From Cyanobacteria bacterium UBA8803 (lineage in GTDB: Bacteria > Cyanobacteriota > Cyanobacteriia > Cyanobacteriales > Coleofasciculaceae), in contig DNXU01000607.1 of assembly GCA_003505715.1 (NCBI GenBank), positions 10,401 through 19,886 of the forward strand: a DNA stretch of 9,486 bases. The letters run 5' to 3'. This document shows, piece by piece, positions 1 to 6,069 of the stretch. A model generated the notes under the pieces. The model saw only the letters and a program-made list of their open reading frames with translations, ran no database searches and was not told the origin of the DNA. How positions within the stretch are numbered: the stretch's first letter is position 1; every line of letters begins with the position of its first letter. The translations under genes were made by a program, and so were the position numbers.

Positions 1-36
1 ATTTTAGATTGGAGAAAATAATCTACAATCGCTTGA

Positions 37-1659
37 CTAATGGGGCAAGGGATGGGAGTAACAGCTGTTGCCAACCTCTAAGGGTAAAAATATAGTCATC
101 ACTTCCCCTGCTTGAGGTCGCTGGCGCACGATCAGTTTTCCGCCCAAGGCTTGGAACAGATGCTTGGTCACGTTGAGATTTAAGCTGAGACTGCCCGTTT
201 CAGGCTGGAAGATTAAGAGCTGACCGATTGACTTTAACGTCTGGCAAGGGGAGTCTCCCGATCTTACTGAATTATTAGTATTATCCGAATCCGACTGCGA
301 CTGGAATTGTAATTTGAGCTGGTCTCCTGCTGGCGTGACCTGTATCTGGATGTGACTCCCCGCTGGCAGAGAGCGGGTGAAGTTTTCCACTAAACCCGTC
401 AGTACCTGATCCAGTAGGTTGGGATTGCTCACCACAGTTGGCAAGTTTTGCGGCAAAACCACATCTAAAGTTAAGTTACGCCGCTGTGCTTGCTTTTGCC
501 AGTGAGGGATGCTTTGCTGGAACACCTGAGCCAGCGACATAGAGGTCAGATTCACTGGCGTTTCCTTAACTGTAGCCGTCTCTAATTCGACCGCTCGGAA
601 AATCAGCTCCATGCGGTTGATTTGTTCGGTACACTCATGGTCAATGATTTCCAAACGCCGAATCACTTCGGGAGCGAGATCGCGTCGCTTGAGCAGCAGT
701 TTGGTTAAGGTGCGAATAGTAGTTAGGGGGGTTCGGATTTCGTGGGTTAGTGCTTTGAGCAGTTCGATGTCCGGGCTTGCTTCATTCAGATTAGATACCT
801 TATTTCCACCCCGCTGGTCGTTTTTCACCAACCTTTCCCAATGGCGAGTACGGAACGTCTCACTAGGAGCCTGGAATTTTGAGCCTTGATCGTTTGAGCT
901 TGTAGAGATAGCAGGGATGGTCTCGCCCTTTTCAGTTTGGGGCAACTCTGGTAAATTCTGGAGCAGTTGCCGCCCAAATTCCATGACAATTCGGTAATCG
1001 GGCGGCTGAGGCGCGAACTGTTTGACTAGCGCCTCCAATTGGCTGAGTTGATGGGGAGTTGTCAGTAACAGCCGAGGGTAAAGGGAGGCCCAAGCCTTCT
1101 GGATGTCTTCTGGAGCAAAGGAGAACCGAAAGGCTGGAATGCCATTGCTATCCTCTCCGGAGGCCATCACTAAACTAAAACTAGGGGTAAATACTAAACA
1201 AAACTGTTCTGCCGCCAGTGGGTCAGTCGGAAACAAGGGTAGTTCATAAGCTCTCTTGGCAATAGGTTGATGTTCTCCAGCTTGAGCCGGAGGTAGCTGA
1301 AAAGGCATCCAAGTCCAAGAATTCAACGCTTCAGTAGTAAAGATCCCCGTTTGGAAACGAGACACTAAATTTGGGTCACTTAAAACTGGTACTGGACCAG
1401 CTAAGACCAACCCTTGGAGGGGCGACACCTTACCATCTGTATCCGACACTTGTACGAGCAATTTTTCTAGGGAGGCGATCGCACTCTGCCACTCCCTTCT
1501 GGCTCGGATCAGCTCTTTTGCCTTGCGATTGGTTATACTCCGCTGTCCCCTCTCGGTGACAGTTGCTGGTTCTACCTGATATACAACCGCATCACTAGAC
1601 TCAGCCTGCGTACTCTGAGCTAAAACTTCACTTAAGCTTGGCAACAACCACTTTTGCAC
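37..1659 (-). CDS. Histidine kinase-like protein with degenerate ATP-binding domain
   Basis: A 540-residue protein starting at a GTG (M-Q-K-W); no other in-frame start lies just upstream and the ribosome binding site is weak (AAAGAG). No membrane segment or signal peptide is visible, so it is probably cytoplasmic. Residues 1-290 match no domain I can name; they include a basic, helix-prone stretch near 40-70. Residues 299-358 form a dimerisation/phosphoacceptor domain with a clear H-box, LTHEIRTPLTT, phosphoacceptor His306. The C-terminal catalytic domain is recognisable from the N-box (Asn425 in GLVENFTRS), the late GG (506-507) and the final IFLPL strand. The G1 box (DxGxG) is missing, replaced by a Ser/Asp/Asn-rich stretch at about 453-470, and the G2 box reads GSLSLNL (489-495) instead of GxGxGL. 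It may therefore bind ATP poorly or act as a pseudokinase. No response regulator gene is adjacent. It is divergent from the membrane protein gene at 1827. The histidine kinase-like call is firm; activity and signal are unknown. Confidence 0.85.
   Translation of the reverse strand: MQKWLLPSLSEVLAQSTQAESSDAVVYQVEPATVTERGQRSITNRKAKELIRARREWQSAIASLEKLLVQVSDTDGKVSPLQGLVLAGPVPVLSDPNLVSRFQTGIFTTEALNSWTWMPFQLPPAQAGEHQPIAKRAYELPLFPTDPLAAEQFCLVFTPSFSLVMASGEDSNGIPAFRFSFAPEDIQKAWASLYPRLLLTTPHQLSQLEALVKQFAPQPPDYRIVMEFGRQLLQNLPELPQTEKGETIPAISTSSNDQGSKFQAPSETFRTRHWERLVKNDQRGGNKVSNLNEASPDIELLKALTHEIRTPLTTIRTLTKLLLKRRDLAPEVIRRLEIIDHECTEQINRMELIFRAVELETATVKETPVNLTSMSLAQVFQQSIPHWQKQAQRRNLTLDVVLPQNLPTVVSNPNLLDQVLTGLVENFTRSLPAGSHIQIQVTPAGDQLKLQFQSQSDSDNTNNSVRSGDSPCQTLKSIGQLLIFQPETGSLSLNLNVTKHLFQALGGKLIVRQRPQAGEVMTIFLPLEVGNSCYSHPLPH
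1475..1482. repeat. HIP1 octamer GCGATCGC
   Basis: Palindromic octamer inside the kinase gene, where it encodes part of Ser-Ala-Ile-Ala-Ser. HIP1 is highly over-represented in many cyanobacterial genomes, so it is a lineage marker here. Confidence 0.85.
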
Positions 1660-1826
1660 CGCTCTTTATCCCCATGCACGGCCAGCTTTCTTGTTCTGCT
1701 TACGAGCATACTTGGATTAGTCATCGATCTAGGGTCGTAGAACCGAACTCACAAGTCGCGATGTCCGCTAATAGGTTGCACAATCCGATAGTCTGTCTGT
1801 GATCGCTAATCTCTAACCACTCAACC

Positions 1827-3344
1827 ATGTCATCCTTACAGAAACTGGACAGTAGAACAAGCCATCAGCGTTCTCAAAACCGCAGGAGAACTAAACCTCG
1901 GCGGAACCTTTGGTTTGAACGGGTGATGGCAATTGCGGCAGCCGTCAACCTGTTTTTGGTGCTGTTTGACTTGAGCTACATTCCGTTGCGAGATTTCTGG
2001 CTACAGCGCAAAATCCAGCTGTTTAGCTTTAAAATCGGCCCAATTAAGTCTAAAGGCTTTGCCGTCCCGATTCCCCTTCCCAATATAACTCCGTGGTATG
2101 ACCCAATTAAGGGCATTGAACCTTATCGAGATACCCAGCAGTATTTGGCAAGAGTTGATGAATTACAAAACAAGCTGATCGAGCCAGGTTTGCGATCGCC
2201 AGAAGTTGAGCAAATTCTTGCCGAGCTGCGCCGTCGGAGTCAAGAAATGATCGAGACCAATCCCTTTCAGGTCGCTAATAAGACGGGGTCTCTGGAAAAA
2301 ATTAAAAATAAGATGCGGCAGCATGTTCCCAACGAACAGGATTCGGCTAAAGAAGCATTTAAGTTGTTTTGGAGCCAAGATAATTTAGGCAAAAATCCCG
2401 TAAAAGAACTCAATTTTTTTAATAATGAGATTCGGCCTTTAATTGAGACCAACTACTTCCGCCCCATTGGAGAAAATGGTGAATTTGTAGACCTCTTTGG
2501 GTTGATTGATTTCCCCTTTTTCGTCCTATTTGCTGTAGAGTTTTTGGGACGTACCTGGTCGATCAGCCGCCGCCATACAGGTGTGAGTTGGCTCGATGCT
2601 ATGCTGTGGCGCTGGTATGACCTCTTTCTGTTGATTCCCATCTGGCGTTGGCTGCGTATCATTCCAGTCATAATTCGCCTAGACCAGGCTAAGTTAATCG
2701 ACCTCAGCGCCATCCAAAAACAGGCGCGTCAGGGATTTGTGGCCGAAATAGCTGGCGACATGACGCAAGTTATTGTGATTCGAGTTATTAACGAGATTCA
2801 AGACTCCATTCGCCAGGGAGAAATTGCCAATTGGCTATCAAAACGGGAAGTTCGCCCCTATATCGACCTGAATAATACAGATGAAGTGGCAACACTCACC
2901 AAAATAGCAGTGCAGCTAACCGTTTATCAGGTTCTCCCCAAAATCCAACCTGATGTAGAAGCTCTGTTGCAACACAATATCGCCAAAATCCTTAACCAGT
3001 CTCAAGTTTACCAAGGAATGGAACAAGTACCAGGGCTGGGAGAATTAAGGAACCAGCTCACCGAGCGCTTGGCAAAGCAAATTACTCAAGCTGTCTACGA
3101 TGGTCTTAACATGGCAATGGCAGAAGACCCAGAAGGCGATCAAATTTTGCAACGCCTGATTGCCCATCTAGGTGAAGCGTTTGGTTCGGAAATACAAACC
3201 AAGAAGACCTTAGAGGAAGTTCAGTCTTTACTGACCGATTTTTTAGAGGAAGTCAAAGTAAATTATATCGAGCGCTTGTCTGAAGAAGATTTAGAGGAAA
3301 TTCTCGACCAAACTCGGGCAATTCGCCAAATTAACCAGCATTAA
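1827..3344 (+). CDS. Uncharacterised membrane protein, ion-transport/voltage-sensor-like
   Basis: A 505-residue protein. The ATG at 1827 is the first start after an in-frame stop; no Shine-Dalgarno is evident. A very basic N-terminus (residues 10-32, many Arg/Lys) precedes a first hydrophobic helix at about 33-54. A charged, mostly helical region (55-220) follows. A second hydrophobic segment at about 224-242 contains FFVLFAVEFLGRTW, and a third lies at about 258-284. The latter, WYDLFLLIPIWRWLRIIPV followed by IIRLDQ, has spaced arginines (274, 277, 284) like an S4-type segment of ion-transport proteins. Residues 290-505 are soluble and helix-rich, with a very acidic end (about 462-497) that could form coiled coils. 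No pore or selectivity filter is recognisable, so channel function is not shown. The resemblance is to the voltage-sensor half only. It could equally be a membrane anchor or scaffold protein. I cannot assign a gene name. The upstream neighbour is the divergent kinase; the downstream neighbour is the rimP block. Confidence 0.8.
   Translation: MSSLQKLDSRTSHQRSQNRRRTKPRRNLWFERVMAIAAAVNLFLVLFDLSYIPLRDFWLQRKIQLFSFKIGPIKSKGFAVPIPLPNITPWYDPIKGIEPYRDTQQYLARVDELQNKLIEPGLRSPEVEQILAELRRRSQEMIETNPFQVANKTGSLEKIKNKMRQHVPNEQDSAKEAFKLFWSQDNLGKNPVKELNFFNNEIRPLIETNYFRPIGENGEFVDLFGLIDFPFFVLFAVEFLGRTWSISRRHTGVSWLDAMLWRWYDLFLLIPIWRWLRIIPVIIRLDQAKLIDLSAIQKQARQGFVAEIAGDMTQVIVIRVINEIQDSIRQGEIANWLSKREVRPYIDLNNTDEVATLTKIAVQLTVYQVLPKIQPDVEALLQHNIAKILNQSQVYQGMEQVPGLGELRNQLTERLAKQITQAVYDGLNMAMAEDPEGDQILQRLIAHLGEAFGSEIQTKKTLEEVQSLLTDFLEEVKVNYIERLSEEDLEEILDQTRAIRQINQH
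2192..2199. repeat. HIP1 octamer GCGATCGC
   Basis: Second HIP1 copy, inside the membrane protein gene, read in the frame Leu-Arg-Ser-Pro. Confidence 0.85.
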
Positions 3345-3375
3345 CCTTCTCTAGTGCTGTGAAGGCTCCAAGGCT

Positions 3376-3416
3376 CCAAGGGAAGAAAGCTTTTACAGTA
3401 AGCTTTTTAACCTTGG
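3376..3416 (+). terminator. Imperfect hairpin, possible terminator of the membrane protein gene
   Basis: CCAAGG (3376-3381) pairs with CCTTGG (3411-3416), and inside it AAAGCTT (3386-3392) pairs perfectly with AAGCTTT (3400-3406) around a 7-base loop. The 4-base strands between the stems (GAAG and TTAA) can add a G-U and an A-U pair. A run of five T ends the inner stem. It starts 32 bases after the stop codon at 3344. The inner stem is AT-rich and no clean T-tract follows the outer stem, so termination efficiency is uncertain; it could also stabilise the 3' end of the mRNA. Confidence 0.4.
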
Positions 3417-3500
3417 TCAGGGTATGGCCTCCTCAAGCCGAAAAATGTTAAACTTGGAACTTATAACCTTAAGGCACGTTAAACAGTGTCAACATGAAGA

Positions 3501-3641
3501 TCTGAAGAGTTCTATGCATTCCGTCTGCGGTTGGGCATTACGCAGACGTTAAGCAAAAACTCCTGTGGAGACGATTTGACAGTGGCGCAATACTAAAGGT
3601 GTTGTTTCTCTACTGAAGAGGCTCTGAAGCAGGAAATCTAG
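3501..3641 (+). pseudogene. Relic of TnpB-like transposase C-terminus
   Basis: One frame from 3501 reads through LGITQTLSKNSCGDDLTVAQ and a Tyr, hits TAA at 3594-3596, and resumes in the same frame with RCCFSTEEALKQEI before TAG at 3639-3641. Cyanobacterial TnpB proteins of the IS200/IS605 (IS1341-like) group often end with a G-T.. / (A/S)CGD / KQE pattern, and this string follows that pattern. A TGA at 3495-3497 closes the frame upstream. The catalytic RuvC region and zinc ribbon are absent, so only the 3' end of an element remains. A chance resemblance is possible because the match is short and judged from memory, not from an alignment. Confidence 0.42.
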
Positions 3642-3683
3642 ACCACAAGGCTAGAAGTTCCCGTTAAACCCGCAGCTTTAACG
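3637..3683 (+). other. Two stem-loops after the TnpB relic, possible element right end
   Basis: TCTAG (3637-3641) pairs with CTAGA (3651-3655) around 9 bases, and CGTTAAA (3662-3668) pairs perfectly with TTTAACG (3677-3683) around 8 bases. IS200/IS605 elements carry sub-terminal hairpins just after tnpB, and their right-end transcript serves as the TnpB guide RNA, so the position fits. Both stems are short and could be unrelated. Confidence 0.3.
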
Positions 3684-3735
3684 TGAAGATAATGTCCATC
3701 GTCGCTAGGCTTCTTGTAAAAAATTTTGCCTGGAG

Positions 3736-3757
3736 GTGGGTTGAACCCACTTTTTTT
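3736..3757 (+). terminator. Hairpin plus T7 ahead of rimP, candidate attenuator
   Basis: GTGGGTT (3736-3742) and AACCCAC (3744-3750) are perfectly complementary; sterically this is a 5-6 bp GC-rich stem with a 3-5 base loop. Seven T residues follow directly (3751-3757). That is the form of an intrinsic terminator, yet it lies 14 bases before the rimP start and only 3 bases before the ribosome binding site GGAG at 3761-3764. Its position suggests control of read-through into the rimP block, or simply the end of a leader transcript. No alternative antiterminator pairing was established by eye. Confidence 0.5.
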
Positions 3758-3771
3758 GTTGGAGTTTTCCT

Positions 3772-4233
3772 ATGACTCATCCCCTGATTCCCCAGCTAAT
3801 CGATTTGGCAACCCCGATAGCCGAAAAATTTGGCTTGGAGATAGTCGGGGCAGTTTTCCATACCAATAGACGCCCCCCCGTACTCCGAGTGGATATCCGT
3901 AACTGTACGGGTGACACGGGGTTGGATGATTGCGAACGCATGAGTCGGGCACTAGAAGAAAAATTAGATGCTGTGGATATAATTCCCGACGCCTATGTTT
4001 TGGAAATTTCCAGCCCCGGCATCTCCCAAGAGCTAACCACAGATCGAGATTTCATTTCCTTCAAAGGGTTTCCCGTTATTGTCAAAACCTCTGAACCCTA
4101 TGAGGGTCATCAAGAATGGCGAGGACAACTGATTCGTCGCGATGATACCGGAGTGTACCTGAACCAAAAAGGCCGTGCCTTCGCTATTCCCCGTCTGTTA
4201 GTCACTAGGGTGCATTTAGACGATAAAAGCTAA
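3772..4233 (+). CDS. rimP: Ribosome maturation factor RimP
   Basis: A 153-residue protein, the usual RimP length. RimP binds the free 30S subunit and is needed for its late maturation. The N-terminal alpha/beta domain (about 1-80) includes GLEIVGAVF and the strand LRVDIRN, followed by the helix [15 protein letters not shown]. The family hallmark [11 protein letters not shown] sits at 75-85, then DRDF-SFKGFPV and a C-terminal Sm-like beta-barrel (about 90-153). The ATG start has GGAG seven bases upstream (3761-3764). It is the first gene of the plus-strand rimP-nusA-ylxR-infB block, as in many bacteria. A 127-base gap filled mostly by heptamer repeats separates it from nusA. Identification is secure. 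Confidence 0.96.
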   Translation: MTHPLIPQLIDLATPIAEKFGLEIVGAVFHTNRRPPVLRVDIRNCTGDTGLDDCERMSRALEEKLDAVDIIPDAYVLEISSPGISQELTTDRDFISFKGFPVIVKTSEPYEGHQEWRGQLIRRDDTGVYLNQKGRAFAIPRLLVTRVHLDDKS

Positions 4234-4236
4234 TCG

Positions 4237-4342
4237 TTGTTTGTTGTTTGTTGTTTGTTATTTACCCCAGCACCAACAACCAACAACCAATAACTAACAA
4301 CCAATAACTAACAACCAATAACTAACAACCAACAACCAATAA
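4237..4342. repeat. Heptamer tandem repeats (STRR type) arranged as an inverted pair
   Basis: Left arm: TTGTTTG three times (4237-4257) plus TTATTTA (4258-4264). An 8-base spacer, CCCCAGCA, follows. Right arm: ten heptamers of consensus CYAAYAA (4273-4342); the central part is exactly three copies of the 14-mer CCAATAACTAACAA (4287-4328). The arms are roughly complementary, with about one mismatch per heptamer and more next to the loop, so the transcript between rimP and nusA could form a long imperfect hairpin. The array ends 6 bases before the nusA ribosome binding site. Heptanucleotide tandem repeats are known from filamentous cyanobacteria. Confidence 0.9.
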
Positions 4343-4348
4343 CATTAT

Positions 4349-4352
4349 GGAG
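4349..4352 (+). promoter_or_regulatory. nusA ribosome binding site GGAG, decides the start
   Basis: GGAG lies 8 bases before the ATG at 4361 but only 2 bases before the in-frame GTG at 4355. The spacing favours ATG 4361 and the N-terminus MSIVNLPGL. Confidence 0.6.
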
Positions 4353-4360
4353 ACGTGCCT

Positions 4361-5641
4361 ATGTCGATAGTTAATCTACCCGGGCTGAAAAAGATGATCG
4401 AAGAGATCTCCCAAACCCACAATCTACCCAAGCCTGCCGTTCAACAGGCGCTGCGAGAAGCCCTACTTAAAGGGTACGAACGCTATCGTCGGGCTCAACG
4501 TATGGATCGGTTTCATTTTGATGAAAACTATTTCGACAATTTTGAAGTCGATCTTGATGTCGAAGAAGAAGGCTTTCGCATTTTGTCTACTAAAACCATT
4601 GTTGAGGAAGTGGGCAACAGCGACCATCATATTTCCCTCAAAGAAGTTCAGGAAGTGGCATCTGAGGCACAGCTGGGTGATTCGGTGATTTTAGATGTTA
4701 CCCCAGACCAGGGAGAGTTTGGTCGGATGGCTGCCATTCAAACTAAGCAGGTGCTATCCCAAAAACTGCGCGACCAACAGCGCAAGCTGATCCAAGAGGA
4801 ATTTGAAGAATTAGAAGGTACGGTTCTGCAAGCAAGGGTGCTGCGGTTTGAGCGGCAATCTGTGATTATGGCGATCAGCAGTGGCTTTGGTCAGCCTGAG
4901 GTAGAAGCTGAACTACCGAAGCGAGAACAGTTACCCAACGACAACTATCGCATCAACAGCACGTTTAAGGTTTATCTCAAAAAAGTTCGCGAAGGCCCTC
5001 ACCGAGGCCCTCAGCTAGTGGTCTCTAGGGCATCTGCTGGGTTGGTCGTTTATCTATTTGCCAACGAAGTCCCAGAAATTGAGGATGAAGTGGTGCGGAT
5101 TGTCGCCGTAGCGCGGGAAGCGAATCCACCCTCTCGTCATGTCGGACCGAGAACTAAAATTGCGGTTGATACCCTAGAGCGAGATGTAGATCCAGTCGGT
5201 GCCTGTATTGGTGCTAGAGGTTCCCGCATTCAAGTAGTCGTTAATGAATTACGAGGTGAAAAAATAGACGTAATTCGCTGGTCGCCCGACCCTTCCACCT
5301 ATATCGCCAACGCCCTCAGCCCAGCACGAGTCGATCAGGTGCTACTGGTTAACCCAGAGGGGCGTCAAGCTCACGTTTTAGTGGCGGATGACCAATTGAG
5401 TTTGGCAATTGGGAAAGAAGGTCAGAATGTTCGCCTTGCTGCCCGCCTTACGGGCTGGAAGATTGATATTAAAGATGGTGCCAAGTATGACTATGAAGCC
5501 GAACATCGCCAAATAGAGGCAATGAAAGCGTCGGCTGCTGCTAACGAGACTGATTTGGAGGATGAGGAGGGAACCTTAGAAATGCTCAACATGGCAGATT
5601 CCGAGCCAAACCTGGAAGATTCCGATTTAGAAGAAGAGTAA
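4361..5641 (+). CDS. nusA: Transcription termination/antitermination factor NusA
   Basis: A 426-residue protein from the ATG at 4361 (an in-frame GTG at 4355 would add two residues and sits too close to the ribosome binding site). NusA binds RNA polymerase and the nascent RNA and modulates pausing, intrinsic termination and antitermination. Order of domains: N-terminal polymerase-binding domain 1-125, including LREALLKGYERYRRAQ at 31-46; S1 domain about 150-220 ending GPQLVVSRAS; KH1 about 225-305 with DPVGACIGARGSRIQVVVNE (277-296; GxxG motif GARG 284-287); KH2 about 310-372 with AIGKEGQNVRLAARLTGWKI (349-368). The end (about 395-426) is strongly acidic. The two C-terminal acidic repeats of E. 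coli NusA are absent, as expected outside proteobacteria. The gene lies between rimP and ylxR. NusA commonly autoregulates its operon, which makes the hairpin before rimP relevant; that link is an inference here. Confidence 0.96.
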   Translation: MSIVNLPGLKKMIEEISQTHNLPKPAVQQALREALLKGYERYRRAQRMDRFHFDENYFDNFEVDLDVEEEGFRILSTKTIVEEVGNSDHHISLKEVQEVASEAQLGDSVILDVTPDQGEFGRMAAIQTKQVLSQKLRDQQRKLIQEEFEELEGTVLQARVLRFERQSVIMAISSGFGQPEVEAELPKREQLPNDNYRINSTFKVYLKKVREGPHRGPQLVVSRASAGLVVYLFANEVPEIEDEVVRIVAVAREANPPSRHVGPRTKIAVDTLERDVDPVGACIGARGSRIQVVVNELRGEKIDVIRWSPDPSTYIANALSPARVDQVLLVNPEGRQAHVLVADDQLSLAIGKEGQNVRLAARLTGWKIDIKDGAKYDYEAEHRQIEAMKASAAANETDLEDEEGTLEMLNMADSEPNLEDSDLEEE

Positions 5642-5684
5642 AAACAACAGCAGAAGGTTTGGAGTTGAGGTTACTAGGAAAAAT

Positions 5685-5709
5685 CCCCCTCCCCCATCCG
5701 CCCCTCCCC
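5685..5709 (-). other. C-rich tract; minus strand has G-quadruplex potential
   Basis: The plus strand reads C5-T-C5-ATCCG-C4-T-C4. The minus strand therefore has four G-runs of 4, 4, 5 and 5 with loops of 1, 5 and 1 bases, well within usual quadruplex patterns. It lies in the 140-base nusA-ylxR gap, which has no terminator I can see. Further C-runs follow at 5748-5759. The G-rich strand is the template for the operon transcript. Confidence 0.6.
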
Positions 5710-5781
5710 GATTTATATTTCAAGATGGAAATGGTTCTCCTTAGTTTCCCCTCTCCCTGTGGTTAATTTTCCCAACTGTCT

Positions 5782-6069
5782 ATGGAACCAAATTACCGAC
5801 GTTGCCTGAGCTGCCGTAAAGTGGCACCTAAACAGGCGTTTTGGCGTGTTGTTCGAGTCCATCCATCCCGACAGGTAAAATTAGATGAGGGCATAGGTCG
5901 TTCTGCCTACCTATGCCCTCAAGCGAGTTGTCTGACAGCAGCTCAAAAGAAAAACCGACTGGGGCGATCGCTTCAGGCATCAGTGCCTGAAGAACTGTAT
6001 CAAACGTTGTGGCAGCGTTTAGCTGCCCTACCTAGCTTGGGCAGCGCGATCGAAAAATCAGCACACTAA
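5782..6069 (+). CDS. ylxR: YlxR family RNA-binding protein (DUF448)
   Basis: A 95-residue basic protein of the YlxR (DUF448) family, almost always encoded between nusA and infB. The family motif RRCLSCRK is at 6-13 and the second conserved motif GRSAYLCP at 39-46. Four cysteines (8, 11, 45, 50) suit a compact fold and possibly metal binding, which is not established. The family fold is small, alpha/beta and basic; YlxR proteins are RNA binders, and the Bacillus subtilis member has been reported to act on RNase P (RnpM). The start ATG lacks a clear Shine-Dalgarno sequence, which is unusual next to rimP, nusA and infB. Upstream gap 140 bases, downstream gap 342 bases. The codons of the second motif form a perfect stem-loop (5886-5921). 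Family assignment is secure; the role in this organism is not known. Confidence 0.93.
   Translation: MEPNYRRCLSCRKVAPKQAFWRVVRVHPSRQVKLDEGIGRSAYLCPQASCLTAAQKKNRLGRSLQASVPEELYQTLWQRLAALPSLGSAIEKSAH
5886..5921 (+). other. Perfect 13-bp stem-loop inside ylxR
   Basis: TGAGGGCATAGGT (5886-5898) is exactly complementary to ACCTATGCCCTCA (5909-5921) with a 10-base loop (5899-5908). It spans the codons for Asp/Glu-Gly-Ile-Gly-Arg-Ser-Ala-Tyr-Leu-Cys-Pro. No T-run follows, so it is not an intrinsic terminator. It would be among the most stable local RNA structures in this window. Confidence 0.8.
5964..5971. repeat. HIP1 octamer GCGATCGC
   Basis: Third HIP1 copy, inside ylxR, read as Gly-Arg-Ser-Leu. 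Confidence 0.85.

Larger units (their letters stand above)
3345..3771. other. 427-base gap before rimP: terminator, transposon relic, leader
   Basis: No intact gene is visible here. From left to right it holds a direct repeat of GGCTCCAAGG (3364-3373 and 3372-3381), a long imperfect hairpin (3376-3416), about 80 bases with nothing I recognise, a stretch that translates as a TnpB-like C-terminus (3501-3641), two small perfect stem-loops (3637-3683), a possible -10 element GATAAT at 3688-3693 with no convincing -35, and a GC-rich hairpin with T7 (3736-3757) just before the rimP ribosome binding site. No tRNA is present; in E. coli the equivalent operon begins with metY. Confidence 0.7.

Noticed and set aside
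5..25. TAGATT/AATCTA inverted repeat at the window start as terminator of the kinase gene
   Set aside because: The stem is 6 AT-rich pairs and no T-run follows it on the minus strand.
1726..1754. Minus-strand pair TTGTGA / TAGATC with 17-base spacing as a promoter for the kinase gene
   Set aside because: Only 4 of 6 and 3 of 6 matches to consensus; easily found by chance in a 167-base divergent gap.
2163..2713. Three minus-strand frames of 61-86 codons inside the membrane protein gene
   Set aside because: They overlap a well-supported plus-strand gene, overlap one another in part, and show no recognisable domain.
3445..3552. 35-codon plus-strand frame in the gap before rimP
   Set aside because: No ribosome binding site, odd composition, and it overlaps the better-explained TnpB-like frame in another phase.
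3576..3604. TTGACA at 3576-3581 considered as a -35 box for rimP
   Set aside because: No acceptable -10 lies 16-18 bases downstream (GTGTTG or neighbours), and the string is explained as part of the TnpB-like frame.
3345..3771. Search for a tRNA (metY-like) or a known structured RNA before rimP
   Set aside because: No cloverleaf, no CCA-type end, no TψC-like GTTCRANNC in a suitable context, and no SRP, 6S or tmRNA landmark sequences were seen.
4237..4342. Repeat array considered as CRISPR
   Set aside because: The units are 7 bases, directly adjacent with no unique spacers, and low complexity; this is a simple tandem repeat.
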